A stretch of 64,000 nt of DNA from Pseudomonas cichorii (GCF_018343775.1 NZ_CP074349.1:3586001-3650000), one strand, 5' to 3'; positions 48,170 to 58,126 are shown, counted from the stretch's first letter. Notes: a model not told the origin generated them from the letters alone. Program-made: numbers and translations.

Positions 48170-48474
48170 AAACCAATCCATCCAGGGCCATTCAACTGGC
48201 GATGACGCATTATACGGAGCGCTGACGCATCGGCCAGCGACAAACGTTTTCAGAAACACCATCAATCATTGACCTGAGCACATTGAAGTCACACAAGTTC
48301 CATGGAAATCGCTGTCATCTCGGTTAACATGCGCCGATGCAGCATGGATTATCGTGGCAAACGGCTTTTATGCTGTGCCGATGCAAATGCTATGACCCGA
48401 ACCACAGAGCGCAGAAGCATGGACGCCACACTCCACTTCCTGGATTGCCACACGGCCCAGAAGGCACGCAGCCA

Positions 48475-50376
48475 ATGAAACTGCGTCACTGGGACATCAA
48501 CACCCGTACCCAGATCATCAGCCTGGGCCCTGCACTGATCCTGACATTCCTGCTGGTCAGCTTCTTTACCTTCGTGCGGATTCAGGACCTGCGTCAGGAA
48601 CTCAATCATATCGGGCAACTGATCGCCAACCAGTTGGCGCCTGCGTCGGAAACCGGGGTCATTCTCGGGGATCTCGAAACCCTCAAGAGCCTGATGCGCG
48701 CAACCCTGTCCATGCCCAATGTCCGCTATGTGGAAATTCAGGACAGCGACAACAACGTACTGATTTACATCGAACAGCCACACCAGAGCGCCAACCACTC
48801 CTTGCAGACGGAAACCTTCCAGGCGCCCATCCACTCGCAACATGCGAGCGTGAACCACAATATTGCGACCTCTGAAAGCTATCTGGGCCGAGTGCTGGTG
48901 GGCATGTCCAGCGAGGCGTTCAGCCAGCGCCAGCAGGAGATCCTGCTCAAGGCCGGTATACTGGCGCTGTTCGCCCTTCTGTTTACCTTTCTGCTGGCCA
49001 GGCGGCTGGCCCTGAGCCTGTCGCAACCGATCAGCGACATGGGGGAAGCCCTCAAGGCAATTCAACAGGGCGACTACCACACGCCTCTGCCCGTCAGTGA
49101 CGATGCCGAGCTGGGTGCGCTGGCCAGACACATCAACAACCTGGCCTTTAACCTGGACAAGGCGAGTACCGAGCAACAACGCTCCATGGCCCAGTTGATC
49201 CAGACCCGGGAAGAAGCCGAACAGGCCAACCGGGCCAAATCGGACTTTCTGGCGATGATGAGCCATGAACTGCGCACCCCCATGAATGGCGTGCTGGGCA
49301 TGCTGCAATTGATGGAAACCACCCGCATGACCGATGAGCAGGCCGAATATTCGGCGCTGGCTACCGAGTCCACAGAACATCTGCTGCGGGTCATCAATGA
49401 CATCCTCGACTTCTCCCGTATCGAACGCGACGCCCTGCAGATCGAAGGCATCACCTTCAACCTCGCCGAGCTGGTCAACGCCTCGATCCAGGCCTTCATC
49501 CATAGCGCCCAGCAACGCAACCTGCTGCTGGAGCGGCAGATACAGCCAGGCCTGGAGTCGCTGAATGTCGTGGGCGATCCCACCCGGATCCGACAAATTC
49601 TGGTCAATCTCATTGGCAACGCCCTGAAATTCACCGAAGTCGGCAGCGTACGCATTGAAGTGAGCTGGGAAAACCTGGGCAACGATCAGGTGCGCTTCAT
49701 ATGCACCGTGCGCGACAGCGGGATCGGCATTCATGCGGACCGGCTGGAGTCCATGTTCGATGCCTTCAAGCAGGCCGACAGCTCCATTTCCCGGCGCTAT
49801 GGTGGCACCGGGCTGGGCCTGCCGATTGCCCGCACACTTGCCGAGCGCATGGGCGGCACTCTGCAGGCACAGAGCGAAGAAGGCACAGGTTCCATCTTCA
49901 CCCTGCAGATCCCTTTGCCGCTGTGCAGCAAGACGGCCACTGCCAAAGCGCCACCACTGCCGGGTATCGACTCCTGCAACAAGGAACGCTGTGTATTGCT
50001 GGTGGAGGACAACCCGGTTAACCGCACCGTGGTCACGGCCATGCTGCACAACATGGGCTGCAAGGTGGATGTCGCGCTCGACGGCGCACAGGCCGTCATC
50101 AAGGCCGCCGCAGGAAATTACGCGCTGATTCTCATGGATTGCCGACTGCCGGTCATGGATGGTTATGAAGCAACCCGGCGAATCCGGCAACTTTCGGGGC
50201 TCGGCGAGTTGCCGATCATCGCGCTGACAGCTAATGTCCTGCAGGGTGATCGTGACGCCTGTTTACAGGCGGGCATGAACGACTATCTGGCAAAACCCTT
50301 CAAACATACTGATTTACAGCAGATTTTACAGCGTTGGCTATCCTTTCGAGCGGCTGCGACTGGCGATAAATGCTAA
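48475..50376 (+). CDS. Hybrid sensor histidine kinase (PA1611-like)
   Basis: This 633-residue protein has two transmembrane helices (about 18-38 and 160-180) enclosing a periplasmic segment, a HAMP domain, a HisKA domain with His264 (SHELRTPMNG), an HATPase domain with GTGLGLPIAR near 488, and a receiver with Asp555 (LMDCRLPVMDG). There is no Hpt domain, so output needs a separate Hpt. In P. aeruginosa the hybrid kinase adjacent to fabA (PA1611) feeds the HptB phosphorelay and interacts with RetS; this gene has the same neighbours and architecture. The ATG at 48475 starts a sensible first helix. Confidence 0.9.
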   Translation: MKLRHWDINTRTQIISLGPALILTFLLVSFFTFVRIQDLRQELNHIGQLIANQLAPASETGVILGDLETLKSLMRATLSMPNVRYVEIQDSDNNVLIYIEQPHQSANHSLQTETFQAPIHSQHASVNHNIATSESYLGRVLVGMSSEAFSQRQQEILLKAGILALFALLFTFLLARRLALSLSQPISDMGEALKAIQQGDYHTPLPVSDDAELGALARHINNLAFNLDKASTEQQRSMAQLIQTREEAEQANRAKSDFLAMMSHELRTPMNGVLGMLQLMETTRMTDEQAEYSALATESTEHLLRVINDILDFSRIERDALQIEGITFNLAELVNASIQAFIHSAQQRNLLLERQIQPGLESLNVVGDPTRIRQILVNLIGNALKFTEVGSVRIEVSWENLGNDQVRFICTVRDSGIGIHADRLESMFDAFKQADSSISRRYGGTGLGLPIARTLAERMGGTLQAQSEEGTGSIFTLQIPLPLCSKTATAKAPPLPGIDSCNKERCVLLVEDNPVNRTVVTAMLHNMGCKVDVALDGAQAVIKAAAGNYALILMDCRLPVMDGYEATRRIRQLSGLGELPIIALTANVLQGDRDACLQAGMNDYLAKPFKHTDLQQILQRWLSFRAAATGDKC

Positions 50377-50433
50377 ATTGCGGCAGTCTTGTGGATCGAA
50401 CCGCCCAATGATATCGGTCGGATGACGTATTTC

Positions 50434-50449
50434 AGTGCACAGGTGTACT
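50434..50449. promoter_or_regulatory. Imperfect palindrome in the fabA promoter region
   Basis: AGTGCACA-GGTGTACT has arms that match at six of eight positions as an inverted repeat. It lies 150 bases before fabA. DesT, a TetR regulator of fatty-acid unsaturation, is known to bind a palindrome at the P. aeruginosa fabA promoter; identity with that site is only a suggestion. Confidence 0.35.
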
Positions 50450-50514
50450 TTGATTTTCCCTTGCGCTGTGACTTTCACTTCAACGCAACAGTCTATGAGT
50501 AGGCTGCCGGACAG

Positions 50515-50557
50515 AGTCCTGGCGAATTAGTCCGCCAGGACTGGCGATAGGGCCAGT
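50515..50557 (+). promoter_or_regulatory. Overlapping hairpins in the fabA leader
   Basis: AGTCCTGGCG (50515-50524) and CGCCAGGACT (50533-50542) form a perfect 10-bp stem; ACTGGC (50540-50545) and GCCAGT (50552-50557) form another. They share the bases 50540-50542, so the full stems exclude each other. They lie 42-84 bases before fabA. Confidence 0.6.
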
Positions 50558-50598
50558 GGCGCCCCATCTTGCCGCACAAAGATTATTGAGGAGCTCGC

Positions 50599-51114
50599 AT
50601 GACCAAACAACACGCCTTTACCCGGGAAGACCTGCTGCGCTGCAGTCGCGGCGAGCTGTTCGGACCAGGTAACGCGCAACTGCCTGCCCCCAACATGCTG
50701 ATGGTTGATCGCATCACCCACATCAGCGAAGAGGGCGGCAAGTACGGTAAAGGTGAATTGGTCGCTGAACTGGATATCAATCCAGACCTGTGGTTCTTCG
50801 CCTGTCACTTCGAAGGCGACCCGGTAATGCCAGGCTGCCTGGGCCTCGATGCCATGTGGCAACTGGTCGGTTTCTTCCTGGGCTGGCAAGGTCTGCCAGG
50901 CCGTGGTCGTGCACTGGGCTCGGGCGAAGTGAAGTTCTTCGGCCAGGTTCTGCCAAGCGCCAAGAAAGTCACCTACAACATCCAGATCAAGCGCGTCCTC
51001 AAAGGCAAGCTGAACCTGGCTATCGCCGATGGCTCGGTTACTGTCGACGGGCGCGAGATCTACACCGCCGAAGGCCTGCGGGTCGGCGTCTTCACTTCCA
51101 CTGAAAACTTCTAA
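50599..51114 (+). CDS. fabA: FabA, 3-hydroxydecanoyl-ACP dehydratase/isomerase
   Basis: This 171-residue hotdog enzyme forms the cis double bond needed for unsaturated fatty acids. The active site His70 ([14 protein letters not shown]) and Asp84 (LGLDAMWQL) are in place, and the length is as in other FabA. It is followed after 10 bp by fabB, and the two act in sequence. A GAGGAG ribosome site lies eight bases before the ATG. The leader carries overlapping hairpins. Confidence 0.97.
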   Translation: MTKQHAFTREDLLRCSRGELFGPGNAQLPAPNMLMVDRITHISEEGGKYGKGELVAELDINPDLWFFACHFEGDPVMPGCLGLDAMWQLVGFFLGWQGLPGRGRALGSGEVKFFGQVLPSAKKVTYNIQIKRVLKGKLNLAIADGSVTVDGREIYTAEGLRVGVFTSTENF

Positions 51115-51124
51115 GGGTAATCGC

Positions 51125-52345
51125 ATGCGCCGCGTCGTTATCACTGGTCTGGGCATTGTTTCCTGCTTGGGCAATGACAAAGAGACCGTCACCGCCAACC
51201 TGCGTGCCAACCGCCCTGGCATCCGGTTCAATCCGGAATATGCCGAAATGGGTCTGCGCAGCCAGGTTTCCGGTTCCATCGACCTCAACCTCGAAGAACT
51301 GATCGATCGCAAGATCTACCGTTTCGTCGGCCACGCGGCAGCTTATGCCTACCTGGCGATGAAAGACGCCATTGCCGATTCCGGCCTGAGCGAAGATCAA
51401 GTCTCCAACGTGCGCACCGGCCTGATCGCTGGTAGCGGCGGCGCCTCCACGCTGAACCAGATGGAAGCACTGGACACTCTGCGCGAGAAAGGCGTCAAGC
51501 GTGTCGGCCCTTACCGCGTCACCCGGACCATGGGTAGCACCGTTTCGGCGTGCCTGGCCACTCCGTTCAAGATCAAGGGCGTGAACTACTCCATCTCGTC
51601 CGCCTGCGCCACCAGCGCCCACTGCATCGGTAACGCAGTCGAGCAGATCCAGCTGGGCAAACAGGACATCGTTTTTGCTGGCGGCGGCGAAGAAGAGCAC
51701 TGGACCCAGTCGTTCCTGTTCGACGCCATGGGCGCTCTGTCCACCCAGTACAACGAAACCCCGGAAAAAGCCTCCCGCGCCTACGACGCCAAGCGTGACG
51801 GTTTCGTCATCGCCGGCGGTGGCGGCATGGTAGTTGTCGAAGAGCTGGAACACGCTCTGGCACGCGGCGCCAAGATCTACGCTGAAATCGTTGGCTACGG
51901 CGCGACTTCCGATGGCTACGACATGGTTGCTCCAAGTGGCGAAGGCGCCATCCGCTGCATGCAGATGGCTCTGTCCACCGTTGACGGCAAGATCGACTAC
52001 CTCAACACCCACGGCACCTCGACTCCGGTCGGCGATGCCAAGGAAATGGAAGGTGTTCGTGAAGTCTTCGGCACCGACGCTCCAGCGATCAGCTCGACCA
52101 AGAGCCTGTCCGGTCACTCCCTGGGCGCTGCTGGCGTTCACGAAGCGATCTACTGCCTGCTGATGATGGAAAACAACTTCATCGCCGGTTCCGCTAACAT
52201 CGACGAGCTGGACCCGGTTGTCGCCGACATGCCGATCCTGCTCAAGACTCGCGAAGATGCCAAGCTCGATCTGGTCATGAGCAACAGCTTCGGCTTTGGT
52301 GGCACCAACGCCACTCTGGTCATGAAGCGCTGGCAGGGCAAGTAA
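51125..52345 (+). CDS. fabB: FabB, 3-oxoacyl-ACP synthase I
   Basis: This 406-residue condensing enzyme elongates unsaturated acyl-ACPs. The catalytic Cys161 ([10 protein letters not shown]) is present, with His in [11 protein letters not shown] near 296 and in GHSLGAAG near 331. The ATG at 51125 begins [10 protein letters not shown] as in homologues. Forms the fabAB operon with translational spacing of 10 bp and ends at a rho-independent terminator. Confidence 0.97.
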   Translation: MRRVVITGLGIVSCLGNDKETVTANLRANRPGIRFNPEYAEMGLRSQVSGSIDLNLEELIDRKIYRFVGHAAAYAYLAMKDAIADSGLSEDQVSNVRTGLIAGSGGASTLNQMEALDTLREKGVKRVGPYRVTRTMGSTVSACLATPFKIKGVNYSISSACATSAHCIGNAVEQIQLGKQDIVFAGGGEEEHWTQSFLFDAMGALSTQYNETPEKASRAYDAKRDGFVIAGGGGMVVVEELEHALARGAKIYAEIVGYGATSDGYDMVAPSGEGAIRCMQMALSTVDGKIDYLNTHGTSTPVGDAKEMEGVREVFGTDAPAISSTKSLSGHSLGAAGVHEAIYCLLMMENNFIAGSANIDELDPVVADMPILLKTREDAKLDLVMSNSFGFGGTNATLVMKRWQGK

Positions 52346-52365
52346 TACGCCCATCGCCACGTGAT

Positions 52366-52392
52366 AGAAAAGGCGCCTTTCGAGGCGCCTTT
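52366..52392 (+). terminator. fabAB terminator
   Basis: AAAAGGCGCC and GGCGCCTTTT form a perfect stem with a short loop (TTTCGA) ending in TTTTT, just past fabB. Confidence 0.93.
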
Positions 52393-52444
52393 TTCATGTC
52401 TGCGATATGCTTGGGCATTGCCCCGCTCAGCAGAGACAAGCCCC

Positions 52445-53299
52445 ATGCTCACCATCAAGCCACGCGCCGAAGACGTGGAAGGCCAACCGATCTTGCGCCC
52501 CCTGCCCTCCGCCAGATGCAGAAGCGTCGGCCCCTTCGTATTTTTCGATCACATGCTGGAAACCGATTACGCGCCCGGCAGCGGCATGGATATTCGCCAG
52601 CATCCGCATATCGGCCTGTCGACCCTGACCTATCTGCTTGAAGGCCAGCTACAGCACAAGGACAGCCTGGGCAGCGACCAGCTGGTGGGCCCCGGTGACG
52701 TCAGCTGGATGACCTCGGGCAACGCCATCGCCCATATCGAGCGCACTCCTCCCCCGCTTCTCGCCAGCGGCTCGCGCCTGCATGGCTTGCAAGTCTGGCT
52801 GGCATCACCCAAGGAACATGAACAGGGAAATGGCCAGTATGGCTATCACCCGGCGCAGAGCCTGCCTTGCAGCGAGACGCCGGGAATCCGCATCCGCATG
52901 ATCGCGGGCAACGGCTTTTGCCTGACCTCTCCTGTAGAAGTGCTTTCACCGACCCTGTACGCCGAACTGCATCTGCAGACAGCCACGACATTGCAGATCC
53001 CTACCGAACACGAGGAACGAGCCCTGTATGTGCTGGAGGGAGAAGCATCGCTGGATGGCGAGCCTGTCACAGCACGAACCCTGGTGGTGCTGGACCCAGG
53101 CCAGACGGTGAACCTCTGCGCAGATAGTGACTGCCATGCCGTACTGATCGGAGGCTCACCACTGGACGGCCCGCGTCGCATGAACTGGAATTTCGTGGCC
53201 AGCGACAAGGCCCTGATAGAACAGGCAAAAGCTCGTTGGGCCAGCGGAGACTGGCCGACGGTGCCGGGGGAAGTTGGCAGGATTGAACTGCCTGAATGA
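52445..53299 (+). CDS. Pirin family protein (YhhW-like)
   Basis: This 284-residue bicupin has the N-terminal Pirin signature FFDHMLETDYAPG ... IRQHPHIGLSTLTYLLEG, whose His residues and Glu bind a metal (Fe or other), and a C-terminal cupin (about 170-280) ending in a PRRMNWNFVAS segment. Some pirins have quercetinase activity; function here is unknown. The ATG at 52445 is the first that gives the Pirin start (MLTIKPR). Confidence 0.9.
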   Translation: MLTIKPRAEDVEGQPILRPLPSARCRSVGPFVFFDHMLETDYAPGSGMDIRQHPHIGLSTLTYLLEGQLQHKDSLGSDQLVGPGDVSWMTSGNAIAHIERTPPPLLASGSRLHGLQVWLASPKEHEQGNGQYGYHPAQSLPCSETPGIRIRMIAGNGFCLTSPVEVLSPTLYAELHLQTATTLQIPTEHEERALYVLEGEASLDGEPVTARTLVVLDPGQTVNLCADSDCHAVLIGGSPLDGPRRMNWNFVASDKALIEQAKARWASGDWPTVPGEVGRIELPE

Positions 53300-53300
53300 G

Positions 53301-53356
53301 GTTCGCGACTGAAGTCGCTCCTACGCAATCGGGTAAGAGCGAATTTATTCGCGAAA
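53301..53356. repeat. REP-like inverted pair after the pirin gene
   Basis: GGTTCGCGACTGAAGTCGCTCC faces GAGCGAATTTATTCGCGAA between convergent pirin and dienelactone hydrolase genes. Confidence 0.8.
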
Positions 53357-53370
53357 AAGCCCTTTATGAC

Positions 53371-54099
53371 TTAACCGAACACTTCATCCAGCAAGTTATG
53401 CATGGTCGTAAACGCACGCTTCGAGACTTTGGCGTCGTACATCATCATGCCGGGCACGTTGGCGCCTGGATCGGTGAACGAGTGGAAGGCACCGCCGTAG
53501 CTGTGCAACTGCCAATCCACGCCTGCCGCATTCATTTCTTCCTCGAAGGCTGGCAATTGCTCTTTGGCCACCAACGGGTCGGAAGCACCGTGCAATACCA
53601 ATACCGCGCCCTTAATGTTGTTCGCATCGGCAGGGTTCGGGGTATCCAGGGTGCCGTGGAAGGAGATGGCCGCTTTCAGTTCTGCACCAGTACGCGCCAG
53701 CTCAAGGGAGCAGCAGCCACCAAAGCAGAAGCCGAAGGTTGCGATACGGCTCTTATCCAGCGAGACATCGCCCTGGGCCAGCAAATGGTCGAGAGCGACC
53801 TGCATGCGTTTGCGCAGCAAGGCACGGTCATTCTTGAGCGGCGTCATGGCGGCGCCCGCCTCGTCATTGTTGGACGGACGAATGCTCTGACCATACAGGT
53901 CGGCCAGCAAGACGATATAGCCCTGTTCGGCAACCGACCTGGCGATGGTTTCAGCGCCCTGGCTGACGCCCATCCAGTTGGGGGCCATCAATAATCCCGG
54001 ACGCGCAGAGGTTGCAGCCGCGTCGTACACCAGACGGCTTTCATAAGGCTGGCCATCGATCTGATAAACCACGGAACGGACAGTAATAGTGCTGCTCAT
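53371..54099 (-). CDS. Dienelactone hydrolase family protein
   Basis: This 242-residue alpha/beta hydrolase has the nucleophile in GFCFGGC (Cys near residue 123, the DLH-type Cys elbow) and catalytic His in YGGAFHSFTDP near 207. DLH-family members hydrolyse enol-lactones or carboxylic esters. The physiological substrate is not indicated by context. It is preceded by htpG with a shared terminator in between. Confidence 0.87.
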   Translation of the reverse strand: MSSTITVRSVVYQIDGQPYESRLVYDAAATSARPGLLMAPNWMGVSQGAETIARSVAEQGYIVLLADLYGQSIRPSNNDEAGAAMTPLKNDRALLRKRMQVALDHLLAQGDVSLDKSRIATFGFCFGGCCSLELARTGAELKAAISFHGTLDTPNPADANNIKGAVLVLHGASDPLVAKEQLPAFEEEMNAAGVDWQLHSYGGAFHSFTDPGANVPGMMMYDAKVSKRAFTTMHNLLDEVFG

Positions 54100-54143
54100 T
54101 GCTGACTCCTGCTCATTAAGGGGAAGTGATAAACCGTAAAATC

Positions 54144-54170
54144 AGAAAACCCGCCGAAGCGGGTTTTCTT
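54144..54170 (-). terminator. htpG terminator
   Basis: AAAACCCGC-TTCG-GCGGGTTTT is a perfect stem with a tetraloop and T-tract, downstream of htpG on the minus strand and also before the DLH gene. Confidence 0.92.
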
Positions 54171-54181
54171 TCAACCGGTGA

Positions 54182-56089
54182 TCAAACCGACAGTTCGACC
54201 AGCAACTTGTTCAGACGGCGCACGTAGGCAGCCGGATCTTTCAAGCTGTCACCTGCGGCCAGGGCCGCCTGATCGAACAGAATGTGCGACAAGTCGCCGA
54301 AACGCTCTTCGCTCTGCTCTTGATCGAGCTTGCCGATCAGAGGGTGAGACGGATTGAACTCGAAGATCGGCTTGGAATCCGGGACCTTCTGGCCGCTGGC
54401 TTCCAGGATCTGACGCATTTGCAGACCCAGGTCCTGCTCGCCGATGGCCAGAATCGCCGGAGAGTCGGTCAAGCGATGGGAAACCCGGACTTCGCTCACG
54501 GACTCGCCCAGGGCAGCCTTGAGGCGTTCGATCAGGCCTTCCTTCTCCTTGGCGATCTCTTCCTGAGCCTTCTTGTCCTCTTCGGAATCAAGCTTGCCCA
54601 GATCCAGGTCACCACGCGCTACATCGACAAAACCCTTGCCATCGAAATCGCTCAGGTAGCTCATCAGCCACTCGTCGATACGATCGGTCAGCAACAACAC
54701 TTCGATGCCTTTCTTGCGGAAGACTTCCAGGTGCGGGCTGTTCTTGACCTGAGCGTAGGACTCACCGGTGAGGTAGTAAATCTTGTCCTGACCTTCCTTG
54801 GCGCGAGCCAGGTATTCGGTCAGGGAAACACTCTGCTCGCCGCTGTCGTCGTTGGTGGACGCGAAACGCAGCAGGCCGGCGATTTTTTCCTTGTTGGCGA
54901 AGTCTTCAGCCGGCCCTTCTTTCAGCACTTGACCAAAGTTCTTCCAGAAGCCCTTGTATTGCTCAGGCTCGTTCTTGGCCAGTTTTTCCAGCATGTCCAG
55001 CACGCGCTTGGTCAGCGCGGACTTCATCGAATCGATGATCGGATCTTTCTGCAGGATTTCACGGGAAACGTTCAGCGACAGGTCATTGGAGTCGACCACG
55101 CCCTTGATGAAGCGCAGGTACAAGGGCAGGAAGGACTCGGCCTGATCCATGACGAATACGCGCTGCACATACAGCTTCAGGCCGCGAGGCGCTTCACGCT
55201 GGTACAGATCGAACGGAGCACGCGCCGGGACGTACAGCAGCGAGGTGTATTCCAGCTTGCCTTCGACCTTGTTGTGGCTCCAGCTCAGCGGGTTCTCGTA
55301 GTCGTGACCAACGTGCTTGTAGAACTCCTGGTATTCCTCGTCCTTCACCTCGGAGCGAGAACGTGTCCAGAGCGCGCTGGCGCGGTTGACGGTTTCCCAC
55401 TCAAGCTCAGGAGCCTCTTCGCCTTCAGCGGCAGCAGCCTGCTCTTTAGGCAGCTCGATCGGCAGGGCGATATGGTCGGAATACTTCTTGATGATGTTGC
55501 GCAGACGATAACCATCGGCGAACTCGTCTTCACCGCTTTTCAAGTGCAGAACGATACGGGTACCGCGCTCGGCCTTCTCGATGGTGGCAACTTCAAACTC
55601 GCCCTCGCCTTTGGAGGACCAGTGCACGCCTTCGCTCGCTGGCAAGCCTGCACGGCGGCTGAATACTTCAACCTGATCGGCAACGATGAATGCCGAGTAG
55701 AAACCTACACCGAACTGGCCGATCAGGTGCGAGTCCTTCTTCTGGTCGCCCGACAGGTTTTTCATGAAATCTGCGGTACCGGATTTGGCGATGGTACCCA
55801 GGTGGGTAATCACATCGTCACGGCTCATACCGATGCCGTTGTCTTCGAGGGTGACGGTCTTGGCGTCCTTGTCGAAGGTCACGCGAATCTTCAGCTCAGA
55901 GCCGCCTTCCAGCAACTCCGGACGGGACAGGGCTTCAAAACGCAGCTTGTCGACCGCGTCGGAGGCGTTGGAGATCAATTCGCGAAGGAAGATTTCCTTG
56001 TTTGAATACAGCGAATGGATCATGAGGTGCAGCAGTTGCTTTACCTCGGTCTGGAAGCCCAGGGTTTCCTTTTGAGTTTCCACACTCAT
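54182..56089 (-). CDS. htpG: HtpG, Hsp90 chaperone
   Basis: This 635-residue bacterial Hsp90 has the N-terminal ATP-binding motifs [14 protein letters not shown] (near residue 37), DNGIGM and [11 protein letters not shown], the middle-domain [18 protein letters not shown] and the C-terminal dimerisation part. It folds client proteins under heat stress, and Pseudomonas HtpG aids some toxin and T6SS clients. The ATG at 56089 (MSVETQKE) is usual in homologues; an ATG two codons upstream has better GGAG spacing and cannot be excluded. A sigma-32 type promoter lies upstream. Confidence 0.96.
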   Translation of the reverse strand: MSVETQKETLGFQTEVKQLLHLMIHSLYSNKEIFLRELISNASDAVDKLRFEALSRPELLEGGSELKIRVTFDKDAKTVTLEDNGIGMSRDDVITHLGTIAKSGTADFMKNLSGDQKKDSHLIGQFGVGFYSAFIVADQVEVFSRRAGLPASEGVHWSSKGEGEFEVATIEKAERGTRIVLHLKSGEDEFADGYRLRNIIKKYSDHIALPIELPKEQAAAAEGEEAPELEWETVNRASALWTRSRSEVKDEEYQEFYKHVGHDYENPLSWSHNKVEGKLEYTSLLYVPARAPFDLYQREAPRGLKLYVQRVFVMDQAESFLPLYLRFIKGVVDSNDLSLNVSREILQKDPIIDSMKSALTKRVLDMLEKLAKNEPEQYKGFWKNFGQVLKEGPAEDFANKEKIAGLLRFASTNDDSGEQSVSLTEYLARAKEGQDKIYYLTGESYAQVKNSPHLEVFRKKGIEVLLLTDRIDEWLMSYLSDFDGKGFVDVARGDLDLGKLDSEEDKKAQEEIAKEKEGLIERLKAALGESVSEVRVSHRLTDSPAILAIGEQDLGLQMRQILEASGQKVPDSKPIFEFNPSHPLIGKLDQEQSEERFGDLSHILFDQAALAAGDSLKDPAAYVRRLNKLLVELSV

Positions 56090-56384
56090 GGTCATCAAAC
56101 TCCAAGTGGATGATATAAGCCGCCACATCCAGACCAAGGCCTGCGTGGCAGCGGGTAGTCATCAAAGTGGGGGCTGGAGGCAGGATTTCAAGAGCGCAAA
56201 AACATCAACGGCAATTCTTCTCTACGAAGACGTCCTTGCAAAAGCGTCGATGCAAGGTGTGGACAGCCGGCCGTCTCATCGGCAAGACAGCCACCTCGGC
56301 CAATGCAATCCCGGCTCGTCGACAGCGAATTCGTGCCTGTAAGGGAGACGGAACAGGTGCATTGGATATTCCGATAATCCGTTG
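56090..56384. other. Intergenic region between htpG and the small lipoprotein gene
   Basis: About 300 bases containing the htpG heat-shock promoter on the left. The middle part, 56200-56370, shows no supported gene or repeat. Confidence 0.5.
56167..56192 (-). promoter_or_regulatory. Sigma-32 (RpoH) promoter of htpG
   Basis: On the minus strand CTTGAAA is followed after 13 bases by CCCCAC, close to the heat-shock consensus CTTGAAA-N12-14-CCCCAT. It predicts a start of about 70 bases before the htpG start codon. The position and strand fit the known heat-shock control of htpG. Confidence 0.8.
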
Positions 56385-56412
56385 GAACTTAACTTACACG
56401 CCTGTGCTCTGA
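56385..56412 (+). promoter_or_regulatory. AlgU (sigma-22) type promoter of the small lipoprotein gene
   Basis: GAACTT and TCTGA are separated by 17 bases, matching the AlgU/RpoE-type consensus GAACTT-N16/17-TCTGA. It predicts a leader of about 28 bases with AAGGAG at 56431-56436, ten bases before the ATG. Confidence 0.8.
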
Positions 56413-56445
56413 GGCAAGTAGTTAATCAATAAGGAGAAATACCCC

Positions 56446-56703
56446 ATGCGTAAATCTTTAGCCTATGCCTTGATGCTTTCTGCCACCCTGGGTCTTGCCG
56501 CCTGCGACAAAAAATCCGAAAACACTCAGCAAGAAGCCAACAAGGCAGCTCAACAATCCCAGGAGTCGATGGAGAAGGCTCAGGAAAAAGTGAATGATGC
56601 GGCCAAGGAAAGCCAGGAAGCTGCCCAGAAAAATGCGGAAGCCGCACAACAGCGCGCCACTGAAGCTCCTGCCCAGACGCCAGAGACAGCACCAGCCAAA
56701 TAA
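56446..56703 (+). CDS. Small Ala/Gln-rich lipoprotein of unknown function
   Basis: This 85-residue protein has a signal peptide with lipobox LAAC at residues 17-20 and an extended, Gln/Ala/Glu-rich sequence likely to form a coiled coil (residues 25-70) before a Pro-rich end. Asp follows the lipid-modified Cys (CDKK), a position that in E. coli favours inner-membrane retention. The promoter looks AlgU-dependent, so it is likely part of the cell-wall stress response. No known family was recognised. Confidence 0.78.
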   Translation: MRKSLAYALMLSATLGLAACDKKSENTQQEANKAAQQSQESMEKAQEKVNDAAKESQEAAQKNAEAAQQRATEAPAQTPETAPAK

Positions 56704-56730
56704 GGCACGCCCGAGGGTCTCCAATAGAAA

Positions 56731-56762
56731 CAATAAAGCCCGTTATTCAGCGGGCTTTATTG
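56731..56762. terminator. Bidirectional terminator between the lipoprotein gene and brnQ
   Basis: CAATAAAGCCCG and CGGGCTTTATTG form a perfect 12-bp stem with an 8-base loop. It stands between the convergent genes and serves both. Confidence 0.9.
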
Positions 56763-56812
56763 TGTGCGACTGTAAAACAGTCATTACACCAGCGTATTAA
56801 CTCATTACAGCA

Positions 56813-58126
56813 TCATGCCAACGCTTCACTGCGCTTGCCGGCGATGCGATCGAATACCACAGCACCGAACAGGGTAATCACCGAAGGCACCAGCCAGGCC
56901 AACCCCTGCTCGCTCAGCGGCAGATTTGCCAGTACACCTGGCAGATACTCGGCAAGTCCGGCCCCCTTGAGGGCATCGATAATACCGAACAGCAGGGAAA
57001 CCAACATGACCGGAGCGATGACACGCCCCTGACTGTTCCATAGCCCTTTGCAGAAGCTCAGACCGACCAGCACGATGCAAGGCGGATAGATCGCCGTGAG
57101 CACCGGAATCGAGAACTGGATCAGATTGGTCAGGCCAAGGTTGGATACCAGCAGGGAAAACAGCGCAAGGATGATGACCAGCGTCTTGTAGGACAGCGGC
57201 AGAACGCGACTGAAATACTCGGCACAGGCACAGGTCAGACCCACGGCAGTCACCAGGCAAGCCAACGAAATCAGCACCGCCAGGAAACCACTGCCCAACG
57301 AGCCCGAGGTATGTTGCACATAAGCATGCAGCACAGCTGCACCATTGCTCGCACCCGCAGCCACCGCATGGCTGCCGGAACCCAGGCGGAACAGGCTGAT
57401 GTACACCAGCGCCAGACCCACGCCAGCGATTAGACCGGCAATGATTGCGTAGCGGGTAATCAGACGTGGCGACTCGACGCCTCGCGAACGGATGGCATTG
57501 ACGATGACGATGCCGAACACCAGGGCCCCAAGTGTATCCATGGTCAGGTAGCCATTGATGAAGCCCTGGGAAAAAGGTGCAGCTACATAGGCAGCCTCTG
57601 CTGGTCCGACATCACCCGCCGGAAGCATGAAGGCTGCAACACCGAGCACCGCCAGCGCGATGATCTTCAGAGGGCCCAGGAAACGGCCAACGGTATCCAG
57701 CAGACGACCCGGGTACATGGAAACCCAGAACACCACCAGGAAATAAACCAGACTGTAGAGGAACAGCGCCAGCGGGCTCTCCCCTGTCAGCGGCGCCAGA
57801 CCGACTTCAAAGGACACAGTGGCGGTACGCGGGGTCGCGAAGAGCGGGCCGACAGCCAGATAACAGACCGCTGCCAGAATGCCGCCGGCAATTTTGCCGA
57901 TGGGGCTGCTCAGGTCGTCCATGGCACCCCCGACCTTGGCCAGGGCAATGACGGTGACGACCGGCAAGCCTACAGCCGTGACCAGAAAGCCCAGCGCAGC
58001 CATCCACACATGGGGGCCGGCATGCAGGCCGACGATAGGCGGGAAGATGATATTACCGGCGCCCACAAACAGGGCGAATGTCATGAAACCCAGTGCCAGG
58101 ACGTCCTGGCCTTTCAAAACGTTCAT
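56813..58126 (-). CDS. brnQ: BrnQ, branched-chain amino acid transporter (LIVCS family)
   Basis: This 437-residue inner-membrane symporter has about twelve helices and the family start [20 protein letters not shown] and GAGNIIFPP. It imports leucine, isoleucine and valine with sodium or protons. The ATG at 58126 is chosen; the open frame upstream to 58189 lacks family character. The leader contains two abutting hairpins that may regulate it. It ends at a shared terminator. Confidence 0.93.
   Translation of the reverse strand: MNVLKGQDVLALGFMTFALFVGAGNIIFPPIVGLHAGPHVWMAALGFLVTAVGLPVVTVIALAKVGGAMDDLSSPIGKIAGGILAAVCYLAVGPLFATPRTATVSFEVGLAPLTGESPLALFLYSLVYFLVVFWVSMYPGRLLDTVGRFLGPLKIIALAVLGVAAFMLPAGDVGPAEAAYVAAPFSQGFINGYLTMDTLGALVFGIVIVNAIRSRGVESPRLITRYAIIAGLIAGVGLALVYISLFRLGSGSHAVAAGASNGAAVLHAYVQHTSGSLGSGFLAVLISLACLVTAVGLTCACAEYFSRVLPLSYKTLVIILALFSLLVSNLGLTNLIQFSIPVLTAIYPPCIVLVGLSFCKGLWNSQGRVIAPVMLVSLLFGIIDALKGAGLAEYLPGVLANLPLSEQGLAWLVPSVITLFGAVVFDRIAGKRSEALA

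Noticed and set aside
48349..50190. 613-codon frame opposite the hybrid kinase
   Set aside because: Antisense shadow; composition typical of reversed GC-rich coding.
54284..56005. 573-codon open frame opposite htpG
   Set aside because: Antisense shadow of htpG; no ribosome site or domain.
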